Under the pieces are notes generated by a model that saw only the letters and a program-made list of their open reading frames with translations, did no database searches and was not told the DNA's origin. From the NCBI GenBank assembly GCA_013433145.1, contig JACCHR010000027.1, positions 186,001 through 250,000 of the forward strand: a stretch of 64,000 nt of DNA. The letters run 5' to 3'. Source of the DNA: Ascaris suum. Taxonomy: Eukaryota; Nematoda; Chromadorea; Rhabditida; Ascarididae. A program made the translations under genes and the position numbers. Positions within the stretch are counted from its first letter, which is position 1. Each line of letters starts with the position of its first letter. Below, one piece after another: positions 38,694 through 59,976 of the stretch.

Positions 38694-38831
38694 ATGACGA
38701 TGCAAGTGAAAGTGGGTGATCGCTTTCGTGAATGCTATTTAGATTCGAGCTACGAGAATCTCGGCGCGATTGCGGATGATGTGAAAGCTTGCAGGAAGCG
38801 ATTGCAGATATCGGAATCCGATTTCAACTAG
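38694..38831 (+). CDS. Candidate last exon of phosphatidylserine synthase, or an unrelated exon
   Basis: After a strong acceptor (TTGTTGCTTTCAG) an open frame runs 45 codons to TAG in phase 0, the phase left by the exon ending at 37103. It reads as polar protein (MTMQVKVGDRFRECYLDSSY, then ENLGAIADDVKACRKRLQ), which suits the usually hydrophilic C-terminus of PSS. A competing phase-0 tail lies at 37904-38008, after CTCATTTCAG. Sequence alone does not decide between them. Confidence 0.35.
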   Translation: MTMQVKVGDRFRECYLDSSYENLGAIADDVKACRKRLQISESDFN

Positions 38832-39015
38832 TCGTTTTCTCTCTGCACCGCTTTTTAATTCTCTCGTTGAAACAGTTGGTATTTGTGGATTTTTACCGCT
38901 CCGATGAGCTGACAGTCAATATTCACACACAATTTTTCATAGGCTTTCAAGAAAATATTCACCCTACTTGAGTGCGTAGGTGAAGAAATTGTTCTCGTTT
39001 AAGGTTTATATGGGA

Positions 39016-39017
<2 letters not shown>

Positions 39018-39108
<91 letters not shown>
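39018..39108. repeat. (AT)n microsatellite
   Basis: An AT dinucleotide run of about 91 bases lies between the candidate PSS last exon and the segment at 39183. Confidence 0.97.
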
Positions 39109-39110
<2 letters not shown>

Positions 39111-39182
39111 TGAGGTGATTGTAAGTTTGCATCAAAAAACACTCACGTAGTTCTCTGCTGAATGTGCGTTTGGATTATTTAG

Positions 39183-40199
39183 GGCACGCTTGCCGCTGGA
39201 AAGAGACCTTTTGTTTGGACAGATAGGACTACTTGTTCTGAAGAATAAGGTATTGTTTAAATAGTTGCACGCAATTGTTTTTGCCTTGAAGTCTCTTGTT
39301 TTGGTTTGATATAGTCAGAGATTAGTGGCATTAGTGACACAACTTCTTCACCGTTATCGCTTAGTGACTCATGACATCACCGCCACCAACTGTTCAATCG
39401 AAACGCCAAACAACAATATCGCACTCTTCCAAACTAAACATTAATGCTCTTTCTTTGCTGCTTGTGGCATATTTCGCATAACCCAAAGAGGGAAACACAA
39501 AGAGGTGATAAAATCAGGTGTATATAAGACACAATTAATTTTGCATCTCGTAATAGTGACAAATATCACTTTCCTTTAGGGATATGCATGAAGATGGTAT
39601 TGTTCCTGACCACCTCGGTTATTGCTGTTGTTCCTTAGTGATGAGGGTGCTGACGTGACGGTATAATCAAGGAATGATACCACAAATTTAGCGAACCGCA
39701 TACGCATTCTTGGTGCTTTGATACTATCTCGGACTAACACCGACCACCGTTCACGCCGCCTATATTTTCGTTCGCTTCATAAACACTGGCTGCTTTTTTA
39801 ATTGATTAATAGTTCATTGAGGCTGTCTGTTCAAAAGCACGCATTTGTTAGCTCCTAGTTCTCCGTAATTTCCTTAAATTTATTTATGTGAAATCTTGGA
39901 AAAAAGGTTGTGAATTACTTGTGTTTATTGAAACAGAATAGTTATCAGAGCCATGATTTTGGATGGTTGGGAAAGATAGGGTGCACGATTGCCGAATATA
40001 ACTCTTCACTACGTTTTGATATATGTTTGGATAGAAGGCATGTGATATTTTCAATACATGTATACAATTTCTCCTCAATATGCTACCTTCGTTTTCTCTT
40101 ACGCTTCCCACTTTTCTAACCTTGAAGGTGGCAGAAGGCTATTCAAACCTGTTTCATTTGGAAAGCACAGATGCACTAAAAGATATGCAGCCGCATTAA
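39183..40199 (+). other. Two phase-linked exon-like segments, product unknown
   Basis: 39183-39249 (after GGATTATTTAG) reads ARLPLERDLLFGQIGLLVLK and ends AAG|GTATTG in phase 0. 40128-40199 (after CTAACCTTGAAG) continues in phase 0 as VAEGYSNLFHLESTDALKDM and stops at TAA. Together they look like the C-terminus of a small protein. An upstream piece with the required phase could be 38694-38717 read in another frame. The chain is short, so chance is not excluded. Confidence 0.25.
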
Positions 40200-41993
40200 T
40201 TAAAACTTTTTGAAGGCTATCTTCGCGTTTGCTTTATAGATATCACAGCAATATAGTTATTGTCTTTTTTCAAAGCATCCACTATGTGATAGTGTCCTGG
40301 CCTTAACTTGGACATAAATTAGCCTAGGTATTGAACCGACACTGAAGTACATTTTCGTTCAAACTACTAGTATCCGCTTTGCCAATGAGCGTTCTAGATA
40401 GTCTTCAGCGGCTTACATGTGGCATTTCAAAGCACCTGTTCCCGTCAAAGCTGTTTTTGGACTGCAGCCTGTTTAGTCACTGAGGGCTACCCGTCAAAAT
40501 TAATCTTCGCCTTTTCGTGAAGGAAATATAAGTATTGACACGCGTTACAAGGTGATCCTGCTCACCGTTGCAAGGGGGCTGCAAGAGCGATTACCGCGCG
40601 AGCATAAGAGAGTCTGTCGCGCCTTCATTGGCTGATATTGGAGGTATTCGTGGCGGTATTGGCGATTTTTTTTTCATTTCTCCTGATCTGACTGTGCATT
40701 TATCGCCGATCTTGTTGAAGCTTTGCTACTATTAAGGCTTTGGACACGGTTTCGGCTTTGGGCACATTCAATATGCGAAGAACATACGCTTCTTTCTAAA
40801 GAAGCGAGCAAAAATTAGACGTGCGGGAGAAAGTGAGAAAGATAATGGAGAATGGTACTAGTTGTTGTTGTCTGGAAGCGTTAAAGTGAGAAAAGAAAAT
40901 CGCTATCCTCGAGTGTCATTTTCCCGGTCGAAAAACAAGCTTTTCATGATTGCCGCGTCCCTAGAGATATTGCACTTACAACTATTAGAGAGATGCATAA
41001 CTAGGATCCTGAACGTTTTTGTGCTTTCTGGGTGGAGAACGATCCCGGAAATTCAAGACGGATACTTTAAAGCGCAGAAATTTTCGACTTGCTTTCTTTC
41101 ATTGGTTTTGATTCCGAATTCTTGCATTATTGCCGAAAGTTACAAAATTTATTTTCCCCTGACTTCTATGCGAGCGAACTGTGAGTTGCAGTTATTTGGA
41201 TCCCTTTTCTCTCTAATTATGCTTCGTTGCTCTTTAAAGACGTCTTCTTCCGGATGTTAAATCCTTTTTAGTTGGTGCTCATAATTGCAATCCTACGAAT
41301 AGATTGCCATCATCTTAAAATACGTGGACGTGTACGTTGCGTGATTCCCAATTTACTGCGATCACTTTGGGCTTCAACAAGTTGCCAGTTCGATTTCTTT
41401 CAAAGAATCGATTACCCTTCTCATAAAAATTTTCACCTGAAGCGTCAAACTCAGACCCCGTCAGACTCAAAAGCTTGATTTATATTGAGCCAAACATGAT
41501 TTCTTCATTTTTCTCATTCTCCTGCTTTAACCAACTTCAGTGACCCCAGTTTACTCGAATCCCCCATTACATCGTCGTTGACGTCGAAAATAACAAAATC
41601 GGTTTTGTATTTCTGCTACAAAGCAATGCGCAGGGAAGCTGCATAACGAGTTTGACTCTTTTCATAACGCTCGCTGATTTCGAAATCAGGATACTTACTG
41701 TGGTCGGTTTGCTAGAGATTTATTCCATTTTTTTAGGAAGCACGTTTCAGTGTTTTTGCAATCTGTTGAACACGAATAACAGAAGACAGAAGCACATGAG
41801 AATCGAAAAATCAGTGGAGCTCGTTCGGCGTACTGAAGCATTCGCCGTCGCCCTGCCAGTACGCCATGCAAAATGCCATCAATTTCCATCCGGGAGGAAA
41901 TGAGACAGTCTTATCTAGCCTTTTTCGGGAAAAACAGCTGCAACATCTTTTATCGAAGCTGAAGGGATTTATCCTAGAATGATTAAAGAAACT

Positions 41994-42070
41994 AAAATAG
42001 AAATTTTATTCCAAGAGAACACAATTTATTTAAAAATAGAAATTTTATTCCAAGAGAACACAATTTATTT
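41994..42070. repeat. Tandem duplication, period 39, two copies
   Basis: The unit beginning AAAATAGAAATTTTATTCC occurs at 41994 and 42033 and is identical over about 38 bases, indicating a recent duplication. Confidence 0.93.
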
Positions 42071-43754
42071 TTTTAGAGTTATTGTGTCGTTAATTGCTGC
42101 TTGCAGCAGATGTTTTTGAAAAAAAAAACGTTCGAGCGTAGAGGTGCGCAAAAAAGGGGATACGTCAGTCACATACATCGATCCTGGAACCATTTCTCTC
42201 AGAGACAGCTTATTTACTATCTCTCGGCTAAACAAAAGGATATCATGCGCTCAGTGTGTTTGAAATATTAGCGCTAAACAACGGCGAGCTTTCTTATATT
42301 CGCTTTTCGGCTAGTCGTGTTTTCAACCCACTATCAACAGCAGCCGTTTTCTGCAAACCACAAGGCAAATCAGAGTATCATAGTTTGCGATCACCATAAT
42401 AAAATAAGAATTTTAGTTGCGTTACGGAACTGCGCGTCTCAAGGTTCCCCGTTGAGTAATGGGGATATCCCAGGACCCTTGGGGCTGAAGAAATCCCCGC
42501 AACCGCACACTTTCAATGAGAGTAGGTGGTTTGGTTCTTTGGATGTTGTAGCATTTTGATACTACGAGGTAAAGACGAAGGACCCATTTTGCCAAGCATT
42601 TCACTTTAGAGAGGGTGGAAGACAAGAGTCTTATTCATTCGTTAGAGACAATTTTGTTACGTTGACTCTCAGTAATATTCCCTGTGAACCGCCTAATCAT
42701 AAACGTTGTAACACCGTTGTAACACCGTTGACTCATGGAAACTCGTTAAGGAAACCTACAGTGCAGCGAGCTTTCGTTTTTATCACTCCCTCCAAGCGAG
42801 GCCATTCTCGGTCTGTAGTGATGCGATGTTGGAATAGAAATGATTGACCGAAGCTTCATTAAATGCTCATTGAAAACACATATAGCTATAAAGACTTCGG
42901 TGGAAACAGTGATATGTAAGAGAAAGCTTGATGTTGAGAGGAACTTGAAAATAAGGAAGAGCATATAAAAGAGATCGTCATCTGTTCCATATGTTAATTT
43001 TACAATAGATACGTAATGTAACCAGCTGGGCAAGTTTTTGCATCAAGAAGAGAATGTAAGAAATGAAAGGTGAATAGAGCAGATGGTTCGAGTTTAGTGC
43101 AGGTCAAATGTTATGAAGTCTTCGCTGATAAAAGCGGCTGAGACAATGATCCGGATGATCCGATGGGGCAGCGAACAAAGATAAAGATCGGGAAGATGGT
43201 CTGGTGAGAAATGACCAAAGGAAAGGATCTCGAAGATTGTCAGGTGAAGAAATAATTCGACGGTCGTATATGGACTCCTGTGTTGTTTGTTGATGCGCCA
43301 TGCAAGAGAGCAACAGAAAATGGGAGTAAAGTCGAACAATTCCGTAGGGAAGTGAATTTGCATCACCATGTTGCACCGGAAGTGAAGCTGTGCCAAAATT
43401 CGTTGTTTATTTGCATCACTATATTCCTTTCGTGCCATGTGATCTAACTGGCCTTCATGGATGTCGATTTGTTCCTTAAGTGCTTTTCATTGGATGCTTA
43501 AAGGTATTGCCTCATTGTGCTTATTGCTTGATGACTACACATGTCGTTGTTGCCCCTTCAACATCCCAATACCTACATGAGAAGGCATACCGCCGAAGTC
43601 GTATGTAATGAAGTAAGCCACGAACAAAGGCAAAGGCCAAGTGTGGGAACAAAAATAAAAAACTTTTGCTTTTTTTTTCATATATGGACAGTGCTTCCTG
43701 TTTATTGCTATGTCGGCATCTATGTACTCGACCACTGTGCAAAGTAGGCTGGAG

Positions 43755-43757
<3 letters not shown>

Positions 43758-43827
<70 letters not shown>
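43758..43827. repeat. (AT)n microsatellite
   Basis: An AT dinucleotide run of about 70 bases lies upstream of EARS2. It produces spurious Ile-Tyr repeats in translated frames. Confidence 0.97.
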
Positions 43828-43831
<4 letters not shown>

Positions 43832-43971
43832 CGATTGATAATAAGCAACATCCCGTATAGGCCACATTGAGATTAAGAGTGGATCCGATTTGTTCTTTTT
43901 GCCTCAGGCACGGTACAGGGTCGTCGTTCTTCATTATTTTCAATCTGTAAGCCTTTCTTTTCAATTGATTT

Positions 43972-44250
43972 ACATTTACACCATCAAAAGATGCTCTCTA
44001 TGAGTCTGCTCCATCATCGCATCCTGAACTTGAGGCTGCTAGTCGCAGGTCGGACGTCGATTCTAAGCGGATATTGCAGCGAGGCAGAGAAAAAGACTAT
44101 GAAAAGGGCAAAAAAGAGAAGGGAAAGGAGAAGAAGAAGAAAGTCGGTATAGAAGCAATGTTTTTTTCGTCCGACTCTTTCCCAGTTTGCTTGTGGTCTG
44201 TTGACTCGCTTCAGGTCTGGATATTAGGGAAAGCACTCTCATCAATGTGA
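43972..44250 (+). other. Lysine/glutamate-rich open frame, possible exon
   Basis: A stop-to-stop frame of about 92 codons without an early ATG includes YESAPSSHPELEAASRRSD, DSKRILQRGREKDYEKG and a run of alternating K, G and E. Another frame of the same stretch opens with an ATG at 43991 and reads MLSMSLLHHRILNLRLLVAG, like a mitochondrial presequence. A CTTCAG|GTCTGG donor-like site is at 44214. Which frame, if any, is coding is undecided. Confidence 0.22.
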
Positions 44251-44481
44251 TCTGCACAAAAATTGAAAGCAGCATTCATGAAGCATGCATTGTTTAGGGA
44301 CTGCCGAGATAAATGCGTCCTTATCCTGTTCGACGTTATGAAGTTTATGAATATGGACCACGTACATTTTGAACTCGTAGGCATGCACACCTACAAAAGG
44401 TAAAGATAATTCAGCTGCGGAAGGGCTCTTGCGATGCTTGACGAAGGAAAGCGATTTGATGGGACATTTCAAGAAGTGAAA

Positions 44482-53473
<8,992 letters not shown>

Positions 53474-53886
53474 AGACAAAGGCGAAAGTATTCTCTTGAA
53501 TCTTCATATTACTAATGCGCGCGTGAGGTTGCCTCGTATCAGATTTTATCAGTTTTTACGGGACATTTTCCTCTTGTAAATCCCCCGTTTAGGTATTTGG
53601 AGCCTTTTTTAGCAAGTAAACATTTTTGTTGATGAGACATTTTTTGACTTAATATTTACGCATCCAGTTCGTTAGCTATAAAGCAGTATAGTTACAGTTA
53701 AGTTTACGATGGATTCTAGAACGTGACATATAGTGGCGCCGCTATAGGTATCGCTGTGGTATCACTTTGTATTTGTGTCATTGTTCTTTCTCATGTTTTG
53801 ATGCCATACTGTTTTTTGTACCGGTTAATGTCATATGTTACAACAAAATACTCAACCTACTTTCTTTGGTCCAAACTGAAATGATG

Positions 53887-54167
53887 GTCCGTGGTAACTC
53901 AGTGGATACAGCATTTGCCTGGCAACCAAAAGGTCTCAAGTTCGCTCCCGTTTGGGGACAAAGTTTTCACCGGTCATCAAACGAAGGCTATCATCGAGTA
54001 AGAACCACACAAAAATGATTGTAACATGCGGCATTAACCATGTGGCTTTTAAAATATGCTGTTCTTTTTGTGCTAGTTTAATCTGGTTGTAGGCGTTATG
54101 TGCCCCATAAGCTTGCTGGTTCACCCTCGTCTTTGGATAAAGCTTTCGCTGGTCATCAAAAGATGGT
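53887..54167 (+). mobile_element. tRNA-derived SINE-like pair
   Basis: The left unit has an A-box-like TGGTAACTCAGTGGA (53892-53906), a B-box-like AAGTTCGCTCCC (53938-53949) and a pairing GTCC...GGAC acceptor end, so it looks like a decayed tRNA. A second, more diverged unit lies at about 54090-54167. Its end, TGGATAAAGCTTTCGCTGG then TCATCAAA, matches the left unit's GGGACAAAGTTTTCACCGG then TCATCAAA. The layout suggests a dimeric SINE or two insertions. No anticodon stem fits a functional tRNA. Confidence 0.55.
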
Positions 54168-54884
54168 TTTGATATTGGTATTGGCATCTTCTTTGCTCCA
54201 TACCTCGTTCTTTATCTTTGCATACGTTTTCATTGGTGCAGAGCTAAGTGTGCGAATTCACTTGCTATCTAACCTATCGGGTGGCGACCGTTGGGTAAAG
54301 TCTTGTTCTAATATAAGGATTCGGTTGGTAAAGCATCTAAGAGCAGTTAAATCGTTTGGACGCTGATTCGCCAAAGAAACGATTGGGCAAGGACACAGAT
54401 ACAAAATACCAAGTTTTAGGAGGTCATTTTTAATCCTGAAATGTGTTCTCGTCATATGTGCAACTTGTGTTCGTGGCAGAGCCCTCAAAGGTTACCGTGT
54501 TTCATTTATTATTGCAGCACAAGGATACGTCTTTTGTAAAACATCAGTGATGAAGGTTTAGCAGCGCGAATGTCATATTGCAGTGTTTTTGATGCAGTTC
54601 TTTGAAAAACATCGAATTGAACTCTCCGAAGGGCTCAACAATTCAGAGCTCGTTGAAGACTTTGAATTACTCAATTTTAGAGCGGATCGTTGAAAACTAT
54701 CGTAGGAAGGAAACCACTGTTTTTTGTAACTTTTGTTGCTATTTTACATTTTAATCGACGCAATATTATTGCGAGAGCTTCACAGACATTTGAAATCATG
54801 CAGGATAGACCTTCCTATCGTCCTAGTCTAGTATATTTTGAATTTTTCAAAACAATACTTGTTTTCGAATTAACTTGAGCAAAT

Positions 54885-54905
54885 GGGGGGGGGGGGGGGG
54901 GGGGG
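54885..54905. repeat. Poly(G) run of 21
   Basis: Twenty-one consecutive G lie on the plus strand. Shorter G runs occur at 15450-15460, 20731-20740 and 58214-58225. The run length may be unreliable in assembly. Confidence 0.95.
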
Positions 54906-57140
54906 CTGCGTTGTTCTGTCGGTTGCACATTTCGATGAGCTCAACGAACAGTCTTTTTGATATAGCTTATGCAGTTTTACGATATTGCACTAGTTATTAG
55001 TTACATTCTTATGCAGTTCTCCTGTAAAATTTGCATTCCTAAAAGCTAAAATGAAAAAAGAGCAACAGACCAGAGCACCGAGGTTGTTAGTTAGCTACAC
55101 AGAACATACTACAAGAAGAAATTCAAAGCAACTACACAAACCGACATAAAGTGTGTTGTCGATCCTCTGATAAGAGTATTGGCTAGAGAACTTTCGACTG
55201 ATGTGAAAAACACGAATTCCACAGTTATGGCCAGAAGCATTTGCTTTGCTTGATGTTTTTAAGTAGACGTTGTTGTGGCTTGTGGGTCTAAGAACAGATT
55301 CGTGTCGAGTATCCGATTGTTCCGAAAAAAGTATGATAACGGGTTCTGATTGAGTAAGGGTAGCGAATGTCGCCAGTTTCCTATCATTAAGCAGGACTGG
55401 GGAGTACGCAATGAAGGACGTTATGGACAGGTGGAGGTGAGTACATCGCGAAAAGCGCCCAGAGTGGAGTGCCGCTTGTTCCTACTTGTAAGCCAGTGGA
55501 ACAGGAGTATTGAAGGTAGAAGTCGGACAAGCGGGAATATGAAAGTTACATGTCCTGCCCTCTTTCCTTTCTGGTACGCTCATGGTGTCGAAAAGGGTAC
55601 TTATACACTGTTGCATGGCTGCCCAAGCGATCAACGTTCGCTGAATTTCTCCCTAACTCTGAAGCACCTGCACTCACTATCTACGGGGCAGTTTCTACTC
55701 CAATCTTAGTGTGCACAACGCAATATTGATAAATGCAGCATTGTAATCCCCTTTTTTTCGCATTTCGGCCCGAAAATTCGTACTGCCCTTGCTAGCTTAC
55801 CTAAGAATCCATCAGCCTCGAGCATTTTTTGAGTATGGGCACGCGAAAATCAGCTATAAGCCAAGCGTTCCTCAGCCCGAATAGAACAACCCTCTCTCTG
55901 CGTCCAAAAAAAAATCAACGCTGGTGGAGAAAAAAAAGGCGGTAATATTTGAAATCGACAAATTGCGGGAAATTCGCCACGCAGTGCATTTCTCACTTTG
56001 TCTTAACGAGTGGAAATCCTAAAGAAATTTCACTGGACTGCACAAATTTGCATAAGTTGTGACAGGCTTTTTTTCGAAAAACCTTTAGAAGGACTGCTGA
56101 CTACTCTTATGGCTTTCCACCTTACCACTTCCGTAGGCACTTGTTTGTTGGGGGAGCACAGGCAATAATTTTCCGCTGCAATATTTTAAAAATTGGTCTT
56201 AATGTTGCCCGCTGTCAACGGTGTTCTGAGAGTGAGTGCTTGTGCATATGGATCGAGTGGGTTTGTTGTGTTGAGTTTGTACTTAACCCACTGGCTGTAA
56301 TGCTGGAGGCTTTGTATCCACAGTGGCATCCAAACAGCTTGCGTCTCCTGAGTTTCCGGCAATTCGGCTTCTGTTCTGTAATGTCTTAAAGAAAAGACAA
56401 ATCTATTATTATGGTATTTTCAAATATTTCCAGTGTTGCAACTCGTTGAAGGCATGTTTAGACGGTGTAGTGCGCCATCTTTACTTCTACTTCTATGCTG
56501 TTAGCTGTATTTATTATCATACCTTTATTTCTTTGAATGGAAAGGAATTTTGCGAGAAACTCGATAGAACTTTGAAGTTATAGGATGCTGTCGTCTTTAC
56601 TTACGAGATTTGTTTCGTTGGAAATTATTACCGAAACGGAAGATGCCATCTTTAATATTTGAGCTTTGCCACCAAAATGCTTCTTTTAGAGCGCCTATAT
56701 TTAAAGAAAAAATATTTGATCTCTAGCTCTCCTTCTTCCCTACACGTCTTCCCTATACGTCTTGCTTTAATGCTCACGACATTAAAGCCATAAAAGGCGT
56801 CATCCCTATTTTCTTGAGATGTCATAGCGAGATAGCGCATTTTGTCATTGCTATTTTCGAGATGGCCCATTTTTCATTGTCGTAGCGTTTCATGCTAAGC
56901 CAATAATTTATGGATGTTATTAGTAAAAAACGCATCCATGCCTTTTTTAAGTGGCAGACATGTTGTGCTTCATAATCTTTTGCGTATGTCATAGACTGTT
57001 GGATCCCTGATGCTTGGTAAGTTTTCTGCACAAAATTTTTTGAAAAGGGTATCATGTTCCTCCATATAGCAATCTCTTCCATCATAAGTTCTATTATATA
57101 TAATATCTCTTCTGGTATATATGTTGTTACATCGGTAAAT

Positions 57141-57189
57141 ATATGTGCAGTATGTATCGTTGCAAGGCTTGGAAAAGACGGCCACCATG
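57141..57189 (+). promoter_or_regulatory. Acceptor, leader and start of the charged-protein gene
   Basis: TATGTGCAG ends at 57150. The ATG at 57187 sits in GCCACCATGG, a perfect vertebrate-style Kozak context, which supports this start. An earlier ATG at 57152 opens an overlapping basic frame that ends near 57355. Confidence 0.5.
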
Positions 57190-59928
57190 GCTTATAAACG
57201 TACTGAGAAGAAGATTGCGAAGTGTATTCGGGAAGTGGAGGCCAATGAGGAGAAAACGGAAAATGAAGAAGACGGGGAAGATTGTGTGCGTGCAACGTCG
57301 AACGACGATTCGGGATTCGAAGGGAGCGGAGAGAACTCCAGTCGGAAGGAGCTGATTGAGGGTGTGAGTTTGTTCGATTGTTATTAAGCGATATTCAGCA
57401 TCATCGCATATTACACTTGTTTTTTGTGGACACATATAAAATAATCGGATATATCAATTCCAAATCATCTAAGCTGCCCTTCATAGCTGGTTTTGATAGC
57501 AATGATTTGGTAGTATTGACGCTGCGGTTTAGTTGCACAGATACGTAAGTAACGACATCTTTTTGATGTACTCTACGCCGATACTCTAAAATACGAGTAC
57601 TGCGGGAACCTTTCCAGACTACCAGAAATACGGGTGCGGCGGAAAGGGCTTTCTTGGCAGTTCTGATACGAAGGAAAAGATGTAATTCCTCGGGCGTTTA
57701 CTCAAAAAGTGTGTTCTCAATAGCTTGCAATATTATTATATTACTTATTGTTGCTTTTAAAGTCAAGTCTAAGACAGAAAGAGGCAAGCTTATCAGCAAG
57801 TTATGTGAGAGATGCGAGTGGAAGAAAAGATATCAGACGTTATGATGAAATGCAGAGAAGGACATGTAAGACCCCAAAATGCAAACGACAAGGTCCGGAG
57901 TTATATGGGATCAGATATAGCGACTGTCAGGAAAGTTGTTTAGGTTCGGATGCTTGAACGAAACTTATTGCCAGCTCATCACCACTTCGTTTCGCAATTG
58001 AACTTTCAACGTGATCTGCGTAGTTTGTTAGTGAGTATCCCAGACTACGTCGCACTCGGCCATGGTCTTATTTGCATGAACAGCGAATTCATTGTCGCAT
58101 CGGATGAACCAATTTCTACGTTTCACGTTTGATTTTGGAAGTGCAGATTGGTTAAAATATATAAAATACCATTAAAAATGGTATTATTGTTTCTAGACAG
58201 AGCAGTATTGATTGGGGGGGGGGGGTGGAGGGAGGAGGGGGCTGGAATGTGAAAACGCGTACGATTCTGGATACAACATCAGCTTCAGTCATTCCTATCC
58301 TATTACGTATACTGTGAGGGGAACAGTTTTCTTCGGTTTAGCAATACCTTGCCTTTGCTCCGTTCCATTTTGATTGCCGTTTGGCTGAGTTAGGCGCATT
58401 CCGCAACTTCAAATACATTTTATCATTTGCAAAAATGGTTAATATCGGTGAATTTACTTGAATATCAGTTAATTCGACTGAATATAAATTGGGGCAAATA
58501 AAATTTGCAGCTATTTTCTTTGCTTCTGATCCGTTATGGAAACAATGAACCATTATTTTCAGCTGAAGTGATCTTTTAAGGTGATGCGGCGAACATGAAA
58601 CTCTCCATGTTATTAGAATAGGCGTTTTGTTACTTTTTGGATTTTATAAGATGCAACATAGGTTGCAGGAAGTGAACGAAAGTGTTGCTCCGGATAGTGA
58701 TGATGGCAGTTTGAGCGAGAGGAAAAAGCGATCACAGAGGCGATGCAAGTTGAAGAGGTGTGAGGGCATTTGTTATTGAGTATCACGCGCTTGGTGACGT
58801 TCAATCACTTAGTTTCGCCAATTTGCTAACGATCTCAAGTTTTTTAATGTACTTATTCGTTGCTCTAATGAAGGATGCATTCTGACATAGGTGGTGCCGT
58901 ATCTATAGAGATGTTTGCTTTCTTACTCGCATTTCTGCATAAGACTTTTAGAGATATAAAGTGGTTGCTGATATGATAACACTCCAAGAAATTTCATTCA
59001 ACAATCACGACGCATTTGTATTTACTGAAATATTCAGGTATCCTGTTGCATCACTCTCGCACTACTGCTAAAGGTTCTGGAACCTAGAAGGACGTTTCAT
59101 GCGTCGCGTCTCCTAAGGGAACATGCCTTGCTTAAAAGAATACTCATTTGTGATGAAACAAACGGAAAGCAGGCAAACATTCATTAATGATCTCTCAGTG
59201 CACTATTTAAAGTAGAAGGCATGCGTAAGGCTGCTGTACACAGAAAGGAGCTCAAGGTTTTATTATTCCCTAGGGGAGTTCACGGTTTATGATGAAGTAT
59301 TAATTATGAGATGGTGCTGAATATCTTGTAATGGTAATTAATGGCGTGTCGTAATTCATAATCACAGAAAATCGCAATATTTCGCGTTGATCCAACAAGG
59401 TCAGAAGTAAACCTTTTGGAAGACGAAAAAACAAGCATCGTGCGCTTTCTCTCCAAATATCGGTCAAGTCTCAAAAGGTTTTTTGTGAGGTTTATGCGAC
59501 CGGTTGGATGAACTAAAATATCAAGGCATCGTTCCGCTTATTGTGATATTTTTTGACAAATTAGGGAACTGATCTGTCAGGTGACAGAATATAAAGTTGC
59601 ATATCGTGCCAGCTGCTCTGGCACAGTTTTTTATTTGGTCGTTTTGTGATGCGATCGGTGTCTAATGATTGCGAGTTTCTGAATCTTTAGGTTACCGTAA
59701 TTTCCCTGAAGCTATTAGATCAATGTGAATGTTGGTATAGGTGATGTAGACTATATACCTATCAGCCGAACACTTGAGCACACATAAGTACGCGTAGACA
59801 AGATATCGGCATAATGCGCATTGAAAGTGCATATTTCCACAAATACCTTCGAAAATGAAGTTTGTTTTTTCAGCGGCTACCCCACCGATCCTTTTGACTC
59901 CTTGTTTATAGGTCTTGGGAAAATTTAA
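57187..59928 (+). CDS. Unrecognised charged protein, about 153 aa, upstream of the DDX56-like helicase
   Basis: Five segments join in phase: 57187-57363, about 57812-57865, 57944-58030, 58669-58757 and 59874-59928. The first ends GGT|GTGAGT, the second CAT|GTAAGA, the third TTA|GTGAGT, and the last follows TTTTTTCAG and stops at TAA. The protein begins MAYKRTEKKIAKCIREVEAN, then has an acidic, serine-rich stretch, a helix-like VEEKISDVMMKCREGH, then MLERNLLPAHHHFVSQLNFQ, a basic segment ERKKRSQRRCKLK and the end GYPTDPFDSLFIGLGKI. The basic patch could be a nuclear localisation signal. I recognise no family. The second segment's acceptor is weak (57812, 57810 or 57819). An alternative last exon beginning at 59912 would read on to 60023. 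Confidence 0.55.
58214..58225. repeat. Poly(G) run of 12
   Basis: A G run followed by a purine-rich GGAGGGAGGAGGGGG stretch lies in the intron after the exon ending at 58030. It is possibly G-quadruplex forming. Confidence 0.85.
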
Positions 59929-59976
59929 GCACACATATGAAATGAAGCGGGAAATCTGGAAGTTTAATCCAGAACG

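Larger units (their letters stand above)
53474..57186. other. Intergenic stretch between EARS2 and the next gene
   Basis: It contains the tRNA-like SINE pair, a 21-base G run and several unremarkable open frames. A long minus-strand frame (56822-57295) overlaps the first exon of the next gene and shows no recognisable domain. No host gene is seen. Confidence 0.5.

Noticed and set aside
41820..41980. Cytochrome b5-like FHPGG motif in a plus-strand frame
   Set aside because: Only five residues match; the flanking heme-binding sequence of the b5 domain is absent.
43521..43964. Long minus-strand frames containing Ile-Tyr repeats
   Set aside because: Produced by translation through the AT microsatellite.
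56822..57295. 157-codon minus-strand frame overlapping the charged-protein first exon
   Set aside because: A/T-rich, no recognisable domain, and antisense to a better supported exon with an excellent start context.
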